Positions 44,691 through 55,777 of a DNA stretch of 64,000 nucleotides are shown piece after piece (the stretch's first letter is position 1; each line of letters begins with the position of its first letter). The position numbers were made by a program, and so were the translations under genes. Origin of the DNA: Budorcas taxicolor (Eukaryota > Chordata > Mammalia > Artiodactyla > Bovidae); contig NC_068910.1 in assembly GCF_023091745.1 (NCBI RefSeq), positions 46,611,272 through 46,675,271 on the forward strand, in the 5' to 3' direction. The notes below the pieces were generated by a model, which had not been told where the DNA came from, searched no databases, and saw nothing but the letters and a program-made list of their open reading frames with translations.

Positions 44691-45616
44691 GGGACATGTG
44701 CCCTGTGTTCCAAAGGCCTGGCTGTTGATGGGGTGAGCTGGTCAGGGTGGGGACATGGCCTCTGGGTTGGTGGTCCCTCTGGGTGCTAGTCTGGCTCACA
44801 GTGCCCCTGTCCGTGGCCTTCACTGTGTCCCTCCCAAAGCATCAGACGCTGTCACCATGTGTAAGTGCCCTTGAAATAAACTGTCCAGCCTACCAGTCAG
44901 GGTGAAGCGACTTAGGGAGAAAAGAAAGAAGAAATGTCGTTAAAAACAGCCTAAAACTTGTCAAATGGATTTTGCACGTGACCACCAAAATGCAGATTGC
45001 CCGTGAGCTTTTCTTTTACTCCAGAGTCCCCAAAACTTGTACCCTATTGACTGTGAGCTTCTTTTGCCTGAAGAAGCCTAGTATGTTTCTTTTTACTTTT
45101 GTTTTCAACAGAGGAGGAAGGATATAGTAATCTACTATATGCGTGTTCTTGTGTATATACAAGCACACAAATGGAACTTCCTTTAACTTAAGGTTAATAC
45201 ATTTTCTAACAAATGCAGGGTAATCTAGTAGAAGAGGAGAATTGGGAATTGTAGCCGGCAGGCGTTTCAATCACAGATTCTAAATTGCACTTCAGTTAAT
45301 AATGAAATTCTTGCAGGAATTAGCTTCAAACTTGTATTCAAGGATCGAATTTGAGGAGTTGTCCATATTGATTTGTGAGGTGTAACGGTACCTCCCGTGA
45401 TCCGAATGCTGTGAATTTGCTGCCTGCAGAGAGAAGGAGAGCACAGATCAGAGCAATGTTACTGGGGAGCCCCAGCTGTGCTAGAGCAAACAGCCCCAAC
45501 TAGTCAGGGGGTCCGGGAGCCTAGTCATTATGTACAGAGATTTTTATTGCAGTATGAGAAAGACTCGGCTTTATTTTATTACACACATAAAAGCATCATT
45601 TTATATGTCTATATAA
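44691..45616. other. Unique non-coding stretch
   Basis: No gene or repeat recognised. Confidence 0.4.
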
Positions 45617-45848
45617 GCTTGTGCGTGCATGCCAAGGTCGCTTCAGTTGTATCTGACGTTTTGCAACCTATCGACTGTAGCCCTCCAGGCTCCTCTGTCC
45701 ATGGGATTCTCCAGGCAAGAATACTGGAGTGGGCTGCCATGCCCTCCTCCAGGGTAATCTTCCCAACCCAGGTGTAGAACCCACATCTCTTATGTCTCCT
45801 GCATTGGCAGGCAGGTTCTTTACCACTAGTGCCACCTGGAAAGCCCTT
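45617..45848 (-). mobile_element. Bov-tA SINE
   Basis: Reverse-oriented Bov-tA from 'gccaaggtcgcttcagttg' to head complement 'agtgccacctggaaagccc'. A 10-12 base insertion ('cttatgtctcctgc') matches the form seen in some copies. Confidence 0.92.
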
Positions 45849-45860
45849 ATGTAAAGATAT

Positions 45861-45969
45861 TGGACACGAATTTGAACAAACCTCAGGAGATGGTGAAGGA
45901 CAGGGAAACCTGTGGTGCTGCAGCCCATGGGGTCACAAAGAGTCGGACACAATTTAGCGACTGAACAAC
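45861..45969 (+). mobile_element. Bov-A/BovB tail, 5'-truncated
   Basis: 'caggagatggtgaaggacag' to 'tagcgactgaacaac' is the shared BovB/Bov-A 3' end in plus orientation. The 6-mer agatat at 45855-45860 and 45970-45975 may be the target duplication. Confidence 0.75.
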
Positions 45970-45975
45970 AGATAT

Positions 45976-46977
45976 AAACATATACATTTATCTGTATAGA
46001 TATGTACATACATGCATGTGTACAAGGCAATTATGTGTATACACACCGTGTAAAATAAAATGTGTCATTTCATTAAAAACACCTCCTTCAGTGCCAGGAA
46101 CCACTCCTCACATGCAGTTTGTGTCTCTAAAAATCATTTGTAACCAAGACTGTGACATAAATTCTAGAATTTGCTGAATGGATGAGTATTTGTATTGAAA
46201 GTGTCTGCTTTACATAACATAACACAAAATCTGATTTGTTTTTTATATTTAATTGGAGTTTAACTCTTAACCTTTCTTTTAAGAAACCAATGAATCATTT
46301 ATATTTAAGTGTAAATATTTTTTGAAAATTTTCTGTCTCTAATCCACGTATAGTCCATCTTAATTCTTGCAGCTTCCCAGGACATCCCGACCTCCTGAGC
46401 TTCTTTTAGACGTTCTCATTTTTCTGAGTGAACAAACTGGTAGTGTCACTTTTTGGAAAGAGGGTCTTACCTTGGGCATCCTTGGGAAAATCCTGCCATG
46501 ATATCCATCTTTCAGTCACCAGGGTCCAGCTGAGTGTACGGTGTCAACCTGTGTTTTAATGAGGAACATATCATTTAAGCCGTCAGAAGATTGTAGCTTA
46601 TACTATGAAGAAATAAGGGACATTGTTGCCACTGTAACAAACCCTACTGGTCGTTCCCTTTCTTCCTGCTATCAGGTGACCTCATTTGGCTGATTACCTC
46701 CTTTGGAAGGATGATGGTTTGTTTTTATTCTCGTGGTGCTAATGTTTTCCCAGTCTATAGTTTTAGCACAAGGTTTCCTTCACGCAAAATGGAAACACAC
46801 GCAGTTTATCATGAGATGCTGGTTGGAAAACAGGAAAACCGTAGGTGACTCCTCTAAGACCATGGTGCACGGGATAAAGAGGGAAGAGGCCCTTATATTG
46901 CTTTTGAGAAAGTGAAGAGAAAAATGCTACCCAGAGAGGGAGGGTACCTTTCACTTCAAGCCTTTGCTTGTATATAT
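45976..46977. other. Unique non-coding stretch
   Basis: No gene or named repeat recognised. Confidence 0.4.
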
Positions 46978-47165
46978 TTCCTTATGTTTATTTATTTGGC
47001 TGCACTGAGTCCTGGTTGCAGTATACAGGACCTTCAGTCCTCCTTGTAGCACGTGGATTCTTTAGTTGTGGATGTGGGAATCTAGTTCCCTGACTAGTGA
47101 TCAGACCCGGGCCCCTTGCTTTGGGAACACAGAGTTTTAGCCACTGGACCACCAGGGAGTTCCCT
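46978..47165 (-). mobile_element. CHR-2-like SINE, diverged
   Basis: 'gtttatttatttggctgcac' end, then 'gtagcacgtggattctttag' and head complement 'gccactggaccaccagggag'. Internally shortened compared with the copy at 21.6 kb. Confidence 0.75.
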
Positions 47166-47434
47166 CAAACCTTTGCTTTTGTTCACACTGTTCCCCCGTT
47201 GTTCTTTTCACTGATCCAGTCTCATCCATCCTTCACGACCCATGGCCCTTTCTGCTCTCTCACTAACCGTCAGCAGCCCTCTGCTGTCTTCACACTGCAT
47301 GATTGGTCCCCTAAATGACACTTAACCTGGTGGTAGTTCTCTGTGCTCTGTTGCCTCCAATTATTGAGTTCCTATTAAACTCAATAATCCACCCTCCTAC
47401 ATCTCATGCCTTTGTGTAACTCTGTGTATGGAGT

Positions 47435-47611
47435 GGGCTTTCCTGGTGGCTCAGTGGTAGAGAATCTGCCTGCTAGTGCAGGAAACCCAGGTTTGATCCC
47501 TGGGTTGGGAAGATCCCCTAGAGGAGGAAACGGCAACCCACACCAGTATTCTTGTCTAGAGAATTCCATGGACAGAGGAGCCTGGCGGGATACAGTCCAT
47601 GGGGTCACAAA
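47435..47611 (+). mobile_element. Bov-tA SINE with 11-bp TSD
   Basis: Plus-oriented Bov-tA, 'gggctttcctggtggctcag' to 'gtccatggggtcacaa'. It is flanked by gtgtatggagt (47424-47434) and gtgcatggagt (47612-47622), an 11-bp TSD with one mismatch. Confidence 0.93.
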
Positions 47612-47622
47612 GTGCATGGAGT

Positions 47623-48639
47623 AGATACTTGATAAATGCACTACATTTGGTGAAGGATCTCATAAGATGTTCTGTGGTACCCCTGTTGCTCAGCTTAGCT
47701 TTCTGATTCTGCAGAGAACTGATGAGTGTTGAGTAACAGAGATACAGTGACGCTAACTAGATACCGCCTCCCCAGCAGCCATGCCCCCATCTTCTTTGTG
47801 TCCCCTTGTGTCTCCAGCACAGGCCACATGCGCCAGAGGTTCTCGGAACCCGCTCACTGAATTGAAAAAAAAAGAAAGGGCTGCCTTCCTGATTCTGTGG
47901 CCCCAGATGAAATAGCTGCAGTCTCAGAACTCAGGTCTTTGGTCAACCTGGCTTCCTGTGGGGCCAAACCCACACTGATAGCTATCGTTCCTGGAAGCAT
48001 AAGAAGCAACATGCTGCCGGATCGTGGAACAGCTTGAGAGAAGCAGCCTCAGGCTTTGCTGTATTCCCCTCCTTACGGACCCAGGAAGTAACTAACCTGC
48101 ACCATCCACCAGAAAGGGGAAACCTTTCAGATCTTCTTTTTTCCCTCCTATTTTTCTGTGTTTTAAATTCTGAAGTCTGTCCATTTTCTCTTGGAATTGC
48201 AGTTATTTTTCTTGTTACTTTTTTGGTGACTGAGTAAAAATAATCCTAACACAAAGTGCCTACATCATCATACCTGCCTTTTACAACATCTGCAAGTGCT
48301 CATGGGAGTGAAATTGGGGAAGGGGTATCAGGGGATCTTCGCACACCTGCACCCAGCCCTGCCTGGTGGGTGGTGAGTAGGCAGGGCCATGGACACAGCT
48401 GCAGGATTCCAGCCAGCATCAGGCCCCCGCCAGTTGATGAAGGATTAACTTCCTGTAGTACAGGAGTGCTGAGACCTCAAGAGTATTTTAGTCAGTACTG
48501 TAAATCCTGATTAACAGCAATGTTCATTTTTGTCTTGGAGCTGAATTTAAAGTTTCTCTCTTTAGCTAGACTTACCTGGCCCATGTTTTGTTGTAGTTTG
48601 TTGTTATTCAGCTAGAAGTCAGGATTTAGTTTTTTCTTC
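47623..48639. other. Unique non-coding stretch
   Basis: No gene recognised. Short A run at about 47,865. Confidence 0.4.
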
Positions 48640-49430
48640 TCCAATTTCCACTCACACACAGCTCTTTTGTGTATATTTTTAACTTAGACAAATGACACTA
48701 TACTATTGATAGTTCTCTTTTTTTATGCTTTTTTCCCCAACATTATAAAACACTATTTGTGTTACTGTATGTACATGTAGTTCTTTGCCTCTGGAATATA
48801 TTAATAGATCTCAGATGGACTTGCAGGACCACACTTAGGGCATGGGCAGGCTATCTTTCAAGACGTACTGAAAGATAGTTTGACTTGATTTGACAGAGTG
48901 GCTGCACCAGGTTAAACTCCCTCCAACAGTGTCTTTTAGGACCCTTGGCTTCTGCACGTCCTTGCAGGATTTGGTTTTACCCAACTTTCTGTTTGCCAGG
49001 CACTTATATCCATTTTAATGGGTATCAAGTAATGACTTGTAAATTTAATTTGTGTTTCTCTGAAAATAAGTGCTTTTGTGAATTTTCTATTCCTGTCCTT
49101 TGCTCACTGTTCTGTTGGCACCCTTGGTCTTTTCTGATTGATTTGCAGAGATCACTTATGTGTTCTAGATATTTAGATCTAAAGATGCCAAATATGATCT
49201 CTATACCTGTCATGCTTGTCAACTCTTCCTATGATGCGCTTCATTAACCAGGAAAGTATCTGTTGTTTGTTTTTGGTGTGTACCTTTGGAACCTTGCTTA
49301 AGAATTCTTCCCCTTATCGCAGTCATATAGATAACCATCTACCATGTGTCCTTTTCACCTTAATTTTCAAAGTGTCATCCTGTAAGTCTTTGGTATACAT
49401 TGATTTCTGTTTCTGAGTGAAGTAAAAAAT
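48640..49430 (-). mobile_element. Old L1M/L1ME-like LINE
   Basis: Reverse-oriented ancient L1: 'gtggctgcaccaggttaaac', 'atttgtgtttctctgaaaat', 'ctgtcctttgctcactgttc' and 'ttctagatatttagatct' follow the L1 ORF2 C-terminal order. Too diverged for any ORF. Confidence 0.7.
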
Positions 49431-49523
49431 CTCCACTCTGGTTTTCATATGGTTGCAATGTAGTCCAGCAGGTATGCTGAGCCCTGGGTGATATGGCCAG
49501 ATGGAAGCATCTGCCATGTCTTT

Positions 49524-49705
49524 CTCTGGTGGTTCCCAGACTTCAGTGTTTGTGGGGATCACCCAGGAGCCTTGAAGAAATGCACATTCTTGATCCCTAC
49601 CAGAGATTCTGGCTTATTAGGTCTGTGATCAGGCTCTGCTTTTTATCCAGTTCAAAGTGGTTCTGATGCAGGTGGTCTGTAGCTAGTACCTTGGGAGATA
49701 GGACC
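49524..49705 (+). mobile_element. MER5A-like hAT MITE
   Basis: 'tggtggttcccagacttcag', 'gatcacccaggagccttgaa', 'attctggcttattaggtctg' and 'gtggttctgatgcaggtggt' match a MER5A-type element in plus orientation. Confidence 0.7.
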
Positions 49706-49999
49706 TTACAGTAGGCAGTTGTAGTGGGTTGCCAATTGTAGCAGAGACCTCACTTTAAGAAACCCTGTCCATAAAAATTCAAATAAGGGACTTAGAGCAA
49801 AGGGAATGCCATGGAAAATTTACCTGCAACACCCCCAACCCAGCTTTTAGAGTTGAGGGGGGGGCAGGTCTCACTGGCTGTGAGGGAGCTAGACTTCTAT
49901 ATGCAAGAGTTGTTAAATATTTTATACCCAGCTCTCTGTACATGAGTGCTGAATTTGTAAAAGACACAGGAGACTAGAAAAGGGGTTTTCAAGGCTGTT

Positions 50000-50124
50000 G
50001 TTGGTTTAGTCGCTAAGGCATGTCCAACTCTTGCGACCCCCATGGACCATAGCCCATCAGGCTCCTCCATCCATGGGATTTTCCAGGCAAGAATACTGGA
50101 GTGGGTTGCCATTTCCTTCTCCAG
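50000..50124 (-). mobile_element. Bov-tA SINE, 5'-truncated
   Basis: Reverse-oriented Bov-A body only, from 'gttggtttagtcgctaaggc' to 'ccatttccttctccag'. The tRNA head is lacking. aaggctgtt flanks it (about 49991-49999 and 50125-50133), a 9-bp TSD. Confidence 0.88.
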
Positions 50125-50133
50125 AAGGCTGTT

Positions 50134-52356
50134 ACCACCCTGTTAATACCTCTGTTATTATCTGTTGCATAATACCTGTAGCAGTAATACTGCTGATAAT
50201 ACCTCTCATCTTATTGTAAAGAAGCCCCCTGAAGTAGTCATGGAAATGTGAAATCTCGGGAGGAAGAACCTTCTCAGGGTCCAAATTTGCTGTATTTTAA
50301 AGGGAAGAAGTGAGACCTGGCAGTTAAAGTTCATGGACTGTTTCCAGGCTTTTTTAAAACAAAAAATGGCAGTAAGATATAATTGCATTAAATTACTGCA
50401 TCTCCAAATGTGTTTTGAAGCAGCCTCAATGCCTTATTTGAAGGACAGGCTTCTTAGGACCAATTCAGTAGCCTGTTCAAAACTGAGGAGCATTTTGGTC
50501 CAGGACCATGGCAGGTGACAGCTATTTGCAGTGCCCAGGCTGGGTTGTGGGGCTGGGCAGGGTTAGAGGGGATCCCTTTGGTTCTACAGATGCAGAGGAA
50601 TTTATGCTAGATGCATGAGGCTCCTGGGGACCCAACCACTCTCCTTGTTACTGAAAAATAAAAATGCACTGTGATTCCAACAGTTGACATGTATTATCAC
50701 ATTCATCGTCATCATCAGGGTAATAATAGTGATACCTCTGGATTCATACAGCCCGGTTTACATAGGACTTTGCACTAGATTATCTCATAGTCATAATGGC
50801 TGCCTTTTGCTGAGTATCCATAATGAGATGGAGGTTTTATGTTTATTGCCCTTAGACCTCCCAAGAATGTCTCTGGGGCCACCTTTAACGAGTTTTAACA
50901 TTGTGTTCAAGTTAAAAAGGGACCTGTTTCTAGAAATCACGCAATGAATATCTAAACTCATTTTCATAGAGCTGTTTCAGCTCAACATACCTTTTCAGGC
51001 ATAATCCTTTATTCCTCAGAATCCATCTTAATAGATCCGGTGGTACTGACCCCTTTATCGTTCTTTTTAGAACAGAATTGACACACTTGGAATTCAGTTT
51101 TCTAAATGAATCAGTCATCTTCTGCCAGTTACGGGGACATCATTGACTAAGGCCTCTTCATTCCAAATGCTGTCTGTTTTCTTTGAAAGCTGTGATTGGA
51201 CACAGTGTCAATCAACAGTGTCCAAGTTGTTTTTCTAGATTTCTTCTGACCTTACAGACCATATTGCCAATTGCCTTCCACCCCTCAGGGCCTATCACAA
51301 ACCCTCCTCAACTTTCCTTTCTACCAACATCAAGCACAGTATCCTAACTAGTGTTAGGCAGCTGCAAACACATCTTCATTTGTGGCATTTCTCCCAGTAC
51401 TATTTATAATATAAAGTTTTGAACTAAAAGCTAGATAAAACTATACATAGTTACAGCATACAAAACCAAACCCAAGTATTCATTTTTATGAAAATGTGCA
51501 AACAACCATTAAAAAAAAAAAGAAACCTAACCTAACAATCCAGTTCAAACAGATGTGGACTTCTTAAATTATAGCTACAAACGGAAACTACTTTTTGAGA
51601 CCCACATTTTTAAAATACTCTCTCAAGTCTCTGCTCCAGGAAAGCAAAACCCCGTCTACTACCAATTACCACTTACCCACTCATGGAATGGAAGAACAGA
51701 AAACAGGAGGTTGTTTTTTCCTGTCTTATTTTTTTCCACCTGTATTTTCCTTCATTAGCATTTTCTCAAGAGGGAAGATAAAGAGTTGTGAGCCATTTTT
51801 GCCTTAAAACACATTAATAATTTACCTCCATCCCTGGGACATCAGCATAGGATATACCCATTAGTTAAAGGGTCAGTAAAACTGCACCCACAGGAGAAGG
51901 GAGGTCCAGTGACTCATTCCCTGCAGCGTGTGTGAGTTAACAGTAAACAGGTATCAAAGGAAAGGAGTCGCAGCAACTTTCCCAACCACAGGATCAGAAA
52001 GTAAGTTTTTCTTGTCTGTCATCACGGGAAGTTATTCTAGCTGGGCAGCAGAGCCGCAGTCTTTGGTTTAGATGGCAGTGGGTGATAAATCAGAACAGCT
52101 TCTGGAGTATTTTGGTATGTTTCTTCATCAGAATTCCAATTCTGTTGCGAATCAGCCATTTATTCCTGAGGTTCCTACTGTGATAAAATCAGTAATTTTT
52201 TGTTTAGAAGAATGTATATTTGACCAGGAAAAAAAATGGTGGCAGTGTCTTTGTCAGTGGTGGGATGGGGGGACACTGGGCTGGAGCTGGGCTCTGTCAC
52301 CTTCTCTTCTGTCCAAGCCTTTGTGTGAGATTATTTACCTGCATAAATAACTAACT
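50134..52356. other. Mostly unique non-coding stretch
   Basis: No gene recognised. 50,740-50,830 has weak MIR-like wording ('ttatctcatagtcataatgg' after 'ggtttacataggactttgca'). An A-run is at 51,512-51,521. The remainder is AT-rich unique DNA. Confidence 0.4.
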
Positions 52357-52548
52357 GGGCTTCCCTGGTGGCTCAGCTGGTAAAGAATCCGCCTGCAATG
52401 TGGGAGGCCTGGGTTCAATCCATTGGTTGGGAAGATCCCTTGCAGAAGGGATAGGCTACCCGCTCCAGTACCCTGCCCTGGAGAATTCCATGGACTATAG
52501 TCCATGGGGATGTAAAAAGTTGGACATGGCTGAGCGACTTTCACTAGC
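52357..52548 (+). mobile_element. Bov-tA SINE (tA3-like)
   Basis: Plus-oriented: 'gggcttccctggtggctcag', 'gggataggctacccgctcc', 'ttccatggactatagtccat' and the end 'gctgagcgactttcact'. The shortened middle and 'ctttcact' end resemble the tA3 subfamily. Confidence 0.92.
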
Positions 52549-52734
52549 TCTAGGGGGACTGCTAAAAAGTGTTTCAAAATCAGAAGTGAGTTTGGATTGC
52601 TGAGAGAGTAGATGTAATTGCCTATTTTACATTAAAATATTCAGCCATATAAACATGCAAATTTTTTAGAAAATATGTTTTTTAAATTTCATAGAAAAAT
52701 ATATGGGCTAAAGAGCAAAAAAAAGGGAAATATT

Positions 52735-52892
52735 CCAAGATGTTAACTTACTCAACAAAGATTTGAGTTGCCTGTTTTTGTACAAGATTCTGTTGTAAAT
52801 GCTGGCATCTGGTGATGAACCAAAGAAAGAAAGGTTCCTGCCTTCATGGAGCTTGTACATGCGTTGTGGGGAAAAGGCATACAATTCTAGCT
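52735..52892 (-). mobile_element. L2 LINE 3' end
   Basis: 'tactcaacaaagatttgagt', 'gatgaaccaaagaaagaaag' and 'ctgccttcatggagcttgta' match the reverse complement of the L2 3' end. Confidence 0.7.
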
Positions 52893-53142
52893 TTTGTTTG
52901 TTTTATTGAAGTGTAGCTGGTTTACAGTATTATGTTAGTTTTAGGTAGACTTATGTATGTTATTAGAAGGTGCTGACTATCATTTGCGGAGCTGTTCACT
53001 ATGTGCTTCTTGTTCATCTATTTTATTTAGCAGTTTGTATCTCATTCCTACGTTCATAATTTCTCTCCCCCCCTCTCCCTCTCCCTTTTGGTAACCTTAG
53101 TTTGTTTTCTGTATCTGTGAGTCTGATTCTGGTTTTTTCCTC
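52893..53142 (-). mobile_element. L1 3' UTR fragment
   Basis: 'tttattgaagtgtagctggt' to 'tctgtatctgtgagtctgat' is an L1 3' UTR in reverse orientation. It stops where a second L1 3' end ('taattgaagtgtagttgata', 53,145) begins, so two L1 insertions adjoin. Confidence 0.8.
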
Positions 53143-53474
53143 TAATTGAAGTGTAGTTGATATACGATATATTTCAGGGGCACAACATAGTGATTCACAA
53201 TTTTTAAAGGTTATACTCCGATTATAGTTATTGTGAAAATATTGGCTGTATTCCTTGTGCCATCCAGTATATCCTGTAGCATGTAGCTTTTATACATAGT
53301 AGTTTATATCTCGTGATCCCCTCCCACCTATTTTGCCCTTCACCCCTTCCCTGTCTCCAGTGATATCCACTAGTTTGTTCGCTGTATCCGAGTCTCTTTC
53401 TTTTTTGTCATATTCACTAGTTTGTTTTATTGTTTAGATCCCACATGTCCATATAGTATTTGTCTTTGTCTAAC

Positions 53475-53788
53475 GATCCAACCAGTTCATTTTGAAGGAG
53501 ATCAGCCCTGGGATTTGTTTGGAAGGAATGATGCTAAAGCTGAAGCTCCAGTACTTTGGCCACCTCACGCAAAGAGTTGACTCATTGGAAAAGACTGATG
53601 TGGGAGGGATTGGGGGCAGGAGGAGAAGGGGACGACAGGGGATGAGATGGTTGGATGGCATCACTGACTCGATGGACATGAGTCTGAGTGAACTCCAGGA
53701 GTTGGTGATGGACAGGAAGGCCTGACGTGCTGCGATTTATGGGGTCGTAAAGAGTCAGACACGACTGAGTGACTGAACTGAATTGATT
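53475..53788 (+). mobile_element. BovB 3' end inserted in L1
   Basis: Plus-oriented BovB tail ('ggaaggaatgatgctaaagc' through 'ggggcaggaggagaaggg' to 'gactgagtgactgaactgaa') interrupts the reverse L1 within the 'gtctttgtctaa / ttcacttagc' site. An ORF at 53,492-53,725 is the degraded RT C-terminus (MLKLKLQYFGHLTQRVDSLE). TSD not clear. Confidence 0.88.
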
Positions 53789-53871
53789 TCACTTAGCTTA
53801 ATACCCTCCACGTTCATCCACATTGCTGGAAATGTCAAGGTTTTAGTTATTTTTTATGGCTGAGTAGTATT

Positions 53872-53873
<2 letters not shown>

Positions 53874-53914
<41 letters not shown>
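53874..53914. repeat. (TG)20 microsatellite
   Basis: About 20 uninterrupted TG units inside the L1, grown from the L1 'ccattgtgtgt' site. Expected to be length-polymorphic. Confidence 0.97.
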
Positions 53915-53916
<2 letters not shown>

Positions 53917-55777
53917 CACATCTTCTTTATTCATTTACCTGGGGTCATATGGTAGTTCTATTTTTAGCATTTTCAGAAACCTCCATACTGTTTATACAGT
54001 GGCTACACTAATTTACATTCCCATCAGCAGTGTGTAGGGTTCCCTTATCTCCTCATCCTTACCAGTATTTGTTATTTATGGTCTTTTTGATGGTAGTCAT
54101 TCATCATGGTGGGTTTGATTTGCATTTCTCTGATGATTAGTGGTGTTGAGCATCTTCTCATATGCCTGTGGGCCATCTGGATGTCTTCTTTGGAAAAATG
54201 TCTTTTCAAATTTTCTGCCCATTTTTAATTGGGTTGGTTTTTTTATATTAACTTGTATGAGCTGTTTATATGTTTTAGATATTAATCTCTTATAGGCCTT
54301 ACCATTTGCAAGTATTTTCTCCCGTGTATTAGGTTGTCTTTTCCCTTTGCTGATGGTATCCTGTGCTTAATTAGGTCCCAGTTATTTATTTTTGCTTGTT
54401 TCCTTTGCCTTAGGAGACAGATTTAAAAAAATGTTGCTATGATTTGTGTCAGTGTTCTGCCTATGTTTTCTTCTAGGAGTTTTATGGGTTTGGGACTTAT
54501 ATTTAGGTGTTTAATCCATTTTGAGTTTATTTTTGTGTATGGTATTTAGAAAATACTATAATTTCATTTTTATATATAGCTGTCTAGTTTTCCCAGCACC
54601 ACTTATTGAAGAGACTGTCTTTTTTTCCATTGTATATTCTTGCCTCCTTTGCCATAGATTAACTATAAGTATATGGATTTATTTCTGAGCTCTCTATTCT
54701 GTGTCATTAATCTATGTGTCTATTTTTGTGCCCATACTATACTGTTTTGATTACTGTAGCTTTGTAGTATAATCTGAAGTCAGAGGGTGTGAAACCTCCA
54801 GCTCTGTTATTTCTCAAGCTCATTTCAGCTATTTAGGGTCATTTGAGTTTTCATAGAAATTTTAACAGTATTTGTTCTAATTTTGTGGGAAATGTTCTGT
54901 GGAGCTGGGTTTGAGTCTCTGGCTGCAGGGTCCTGGGGGTCCTGGGCCCAGTGCCTTGCACTGGTTTGTGGGGTCCAGTCCTGGACCCTCTCATTGGGAT
55001 GGCTAAGGAATTAGGGTGTCTTAAGGCAGGCTGCCTCCTGGTGAGCTGGGGCCCTGTCTTCACCCAGTTAGTTGTTTGGCCTGAGAGATACTGGTTCTGG
55101 TGCCTACAGACTGGGTGGAAGTAGCTCTGGATCCTGAGGCTACTAAGCTAAAGGGAGGATTCCAAAATGCCGCTTGTCAGCACCAGTGCCCGTGTGATAG
55201 AATGAGCTCGCCAAATGGCTGCCACCAGTGTCTGTGTCCCAGGGTGAGCTCTGGTTGCCCCTTGCTTTTCCAGGAGACACTCCAAGATCAGCACATAGTT
55301 CTAACACAATCTCCTTTCATATGGCTGCCTCTGCCATGAGAGATTTTGTGTGCATTCTTTAATAGTGGCGTCTTTATTTCTCACAGCCCTCTGAGTCTCC
55401 TCAAAGTAAGTCCTGCTGGCCTTCAGAGCCAAACGTTCTGGGGCTCGCCCTCCTGATGCGGGACCCCCGGGCTGGGGAGCCTGCGGTGGGGCTCAGGCCC
55501 TTTTCCTCCTTGGGGGGAAGTTCTGCAGCTGGAATTACTCATCCTCCCTTTCGTGGATCGCCCACCTAGGGCTGCGGGTCTTGACTATACCACGCCAGTT
55601 CCCTTCCTGCCCACCTTGTTGGGATTCCTTCTTTATATCTGTGGTTGCGGAAGAGCGTTTCTTACAGGTTCCAGTCTGTTTTTGTTGACAGTTGTTCTGT
55701 AATTGTTCTGTTCTGTAATTTTGTGTGTGCCCATGAGAGGAGGCGAACTCGGGCTCTTTCTACTCTGGCATCTTACA

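Larger units (their letters stand above)
53143..55777 (-). mobile_element. L1 LINE with large internal deletion
   Basis: Reverse-oriented L1. The 3' UTR is at 53,143-53,474 and ORF2 at 53,789-54,895; a BovB tail separates them. At about 54,895 the ORF2 text ('ttgttctaattttgtgggaa') stops and a GC-rich L1 5' UTR follows to about 55,777. It ends in 'tctactctggcatcttac', the complement of an L1 'caagatggc' start. ORF1 and the 5' half of ORF2 are missing. The 5' UTR identification rests on recalled laurasiatherian L1 pattern. Confidence 0.65.
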
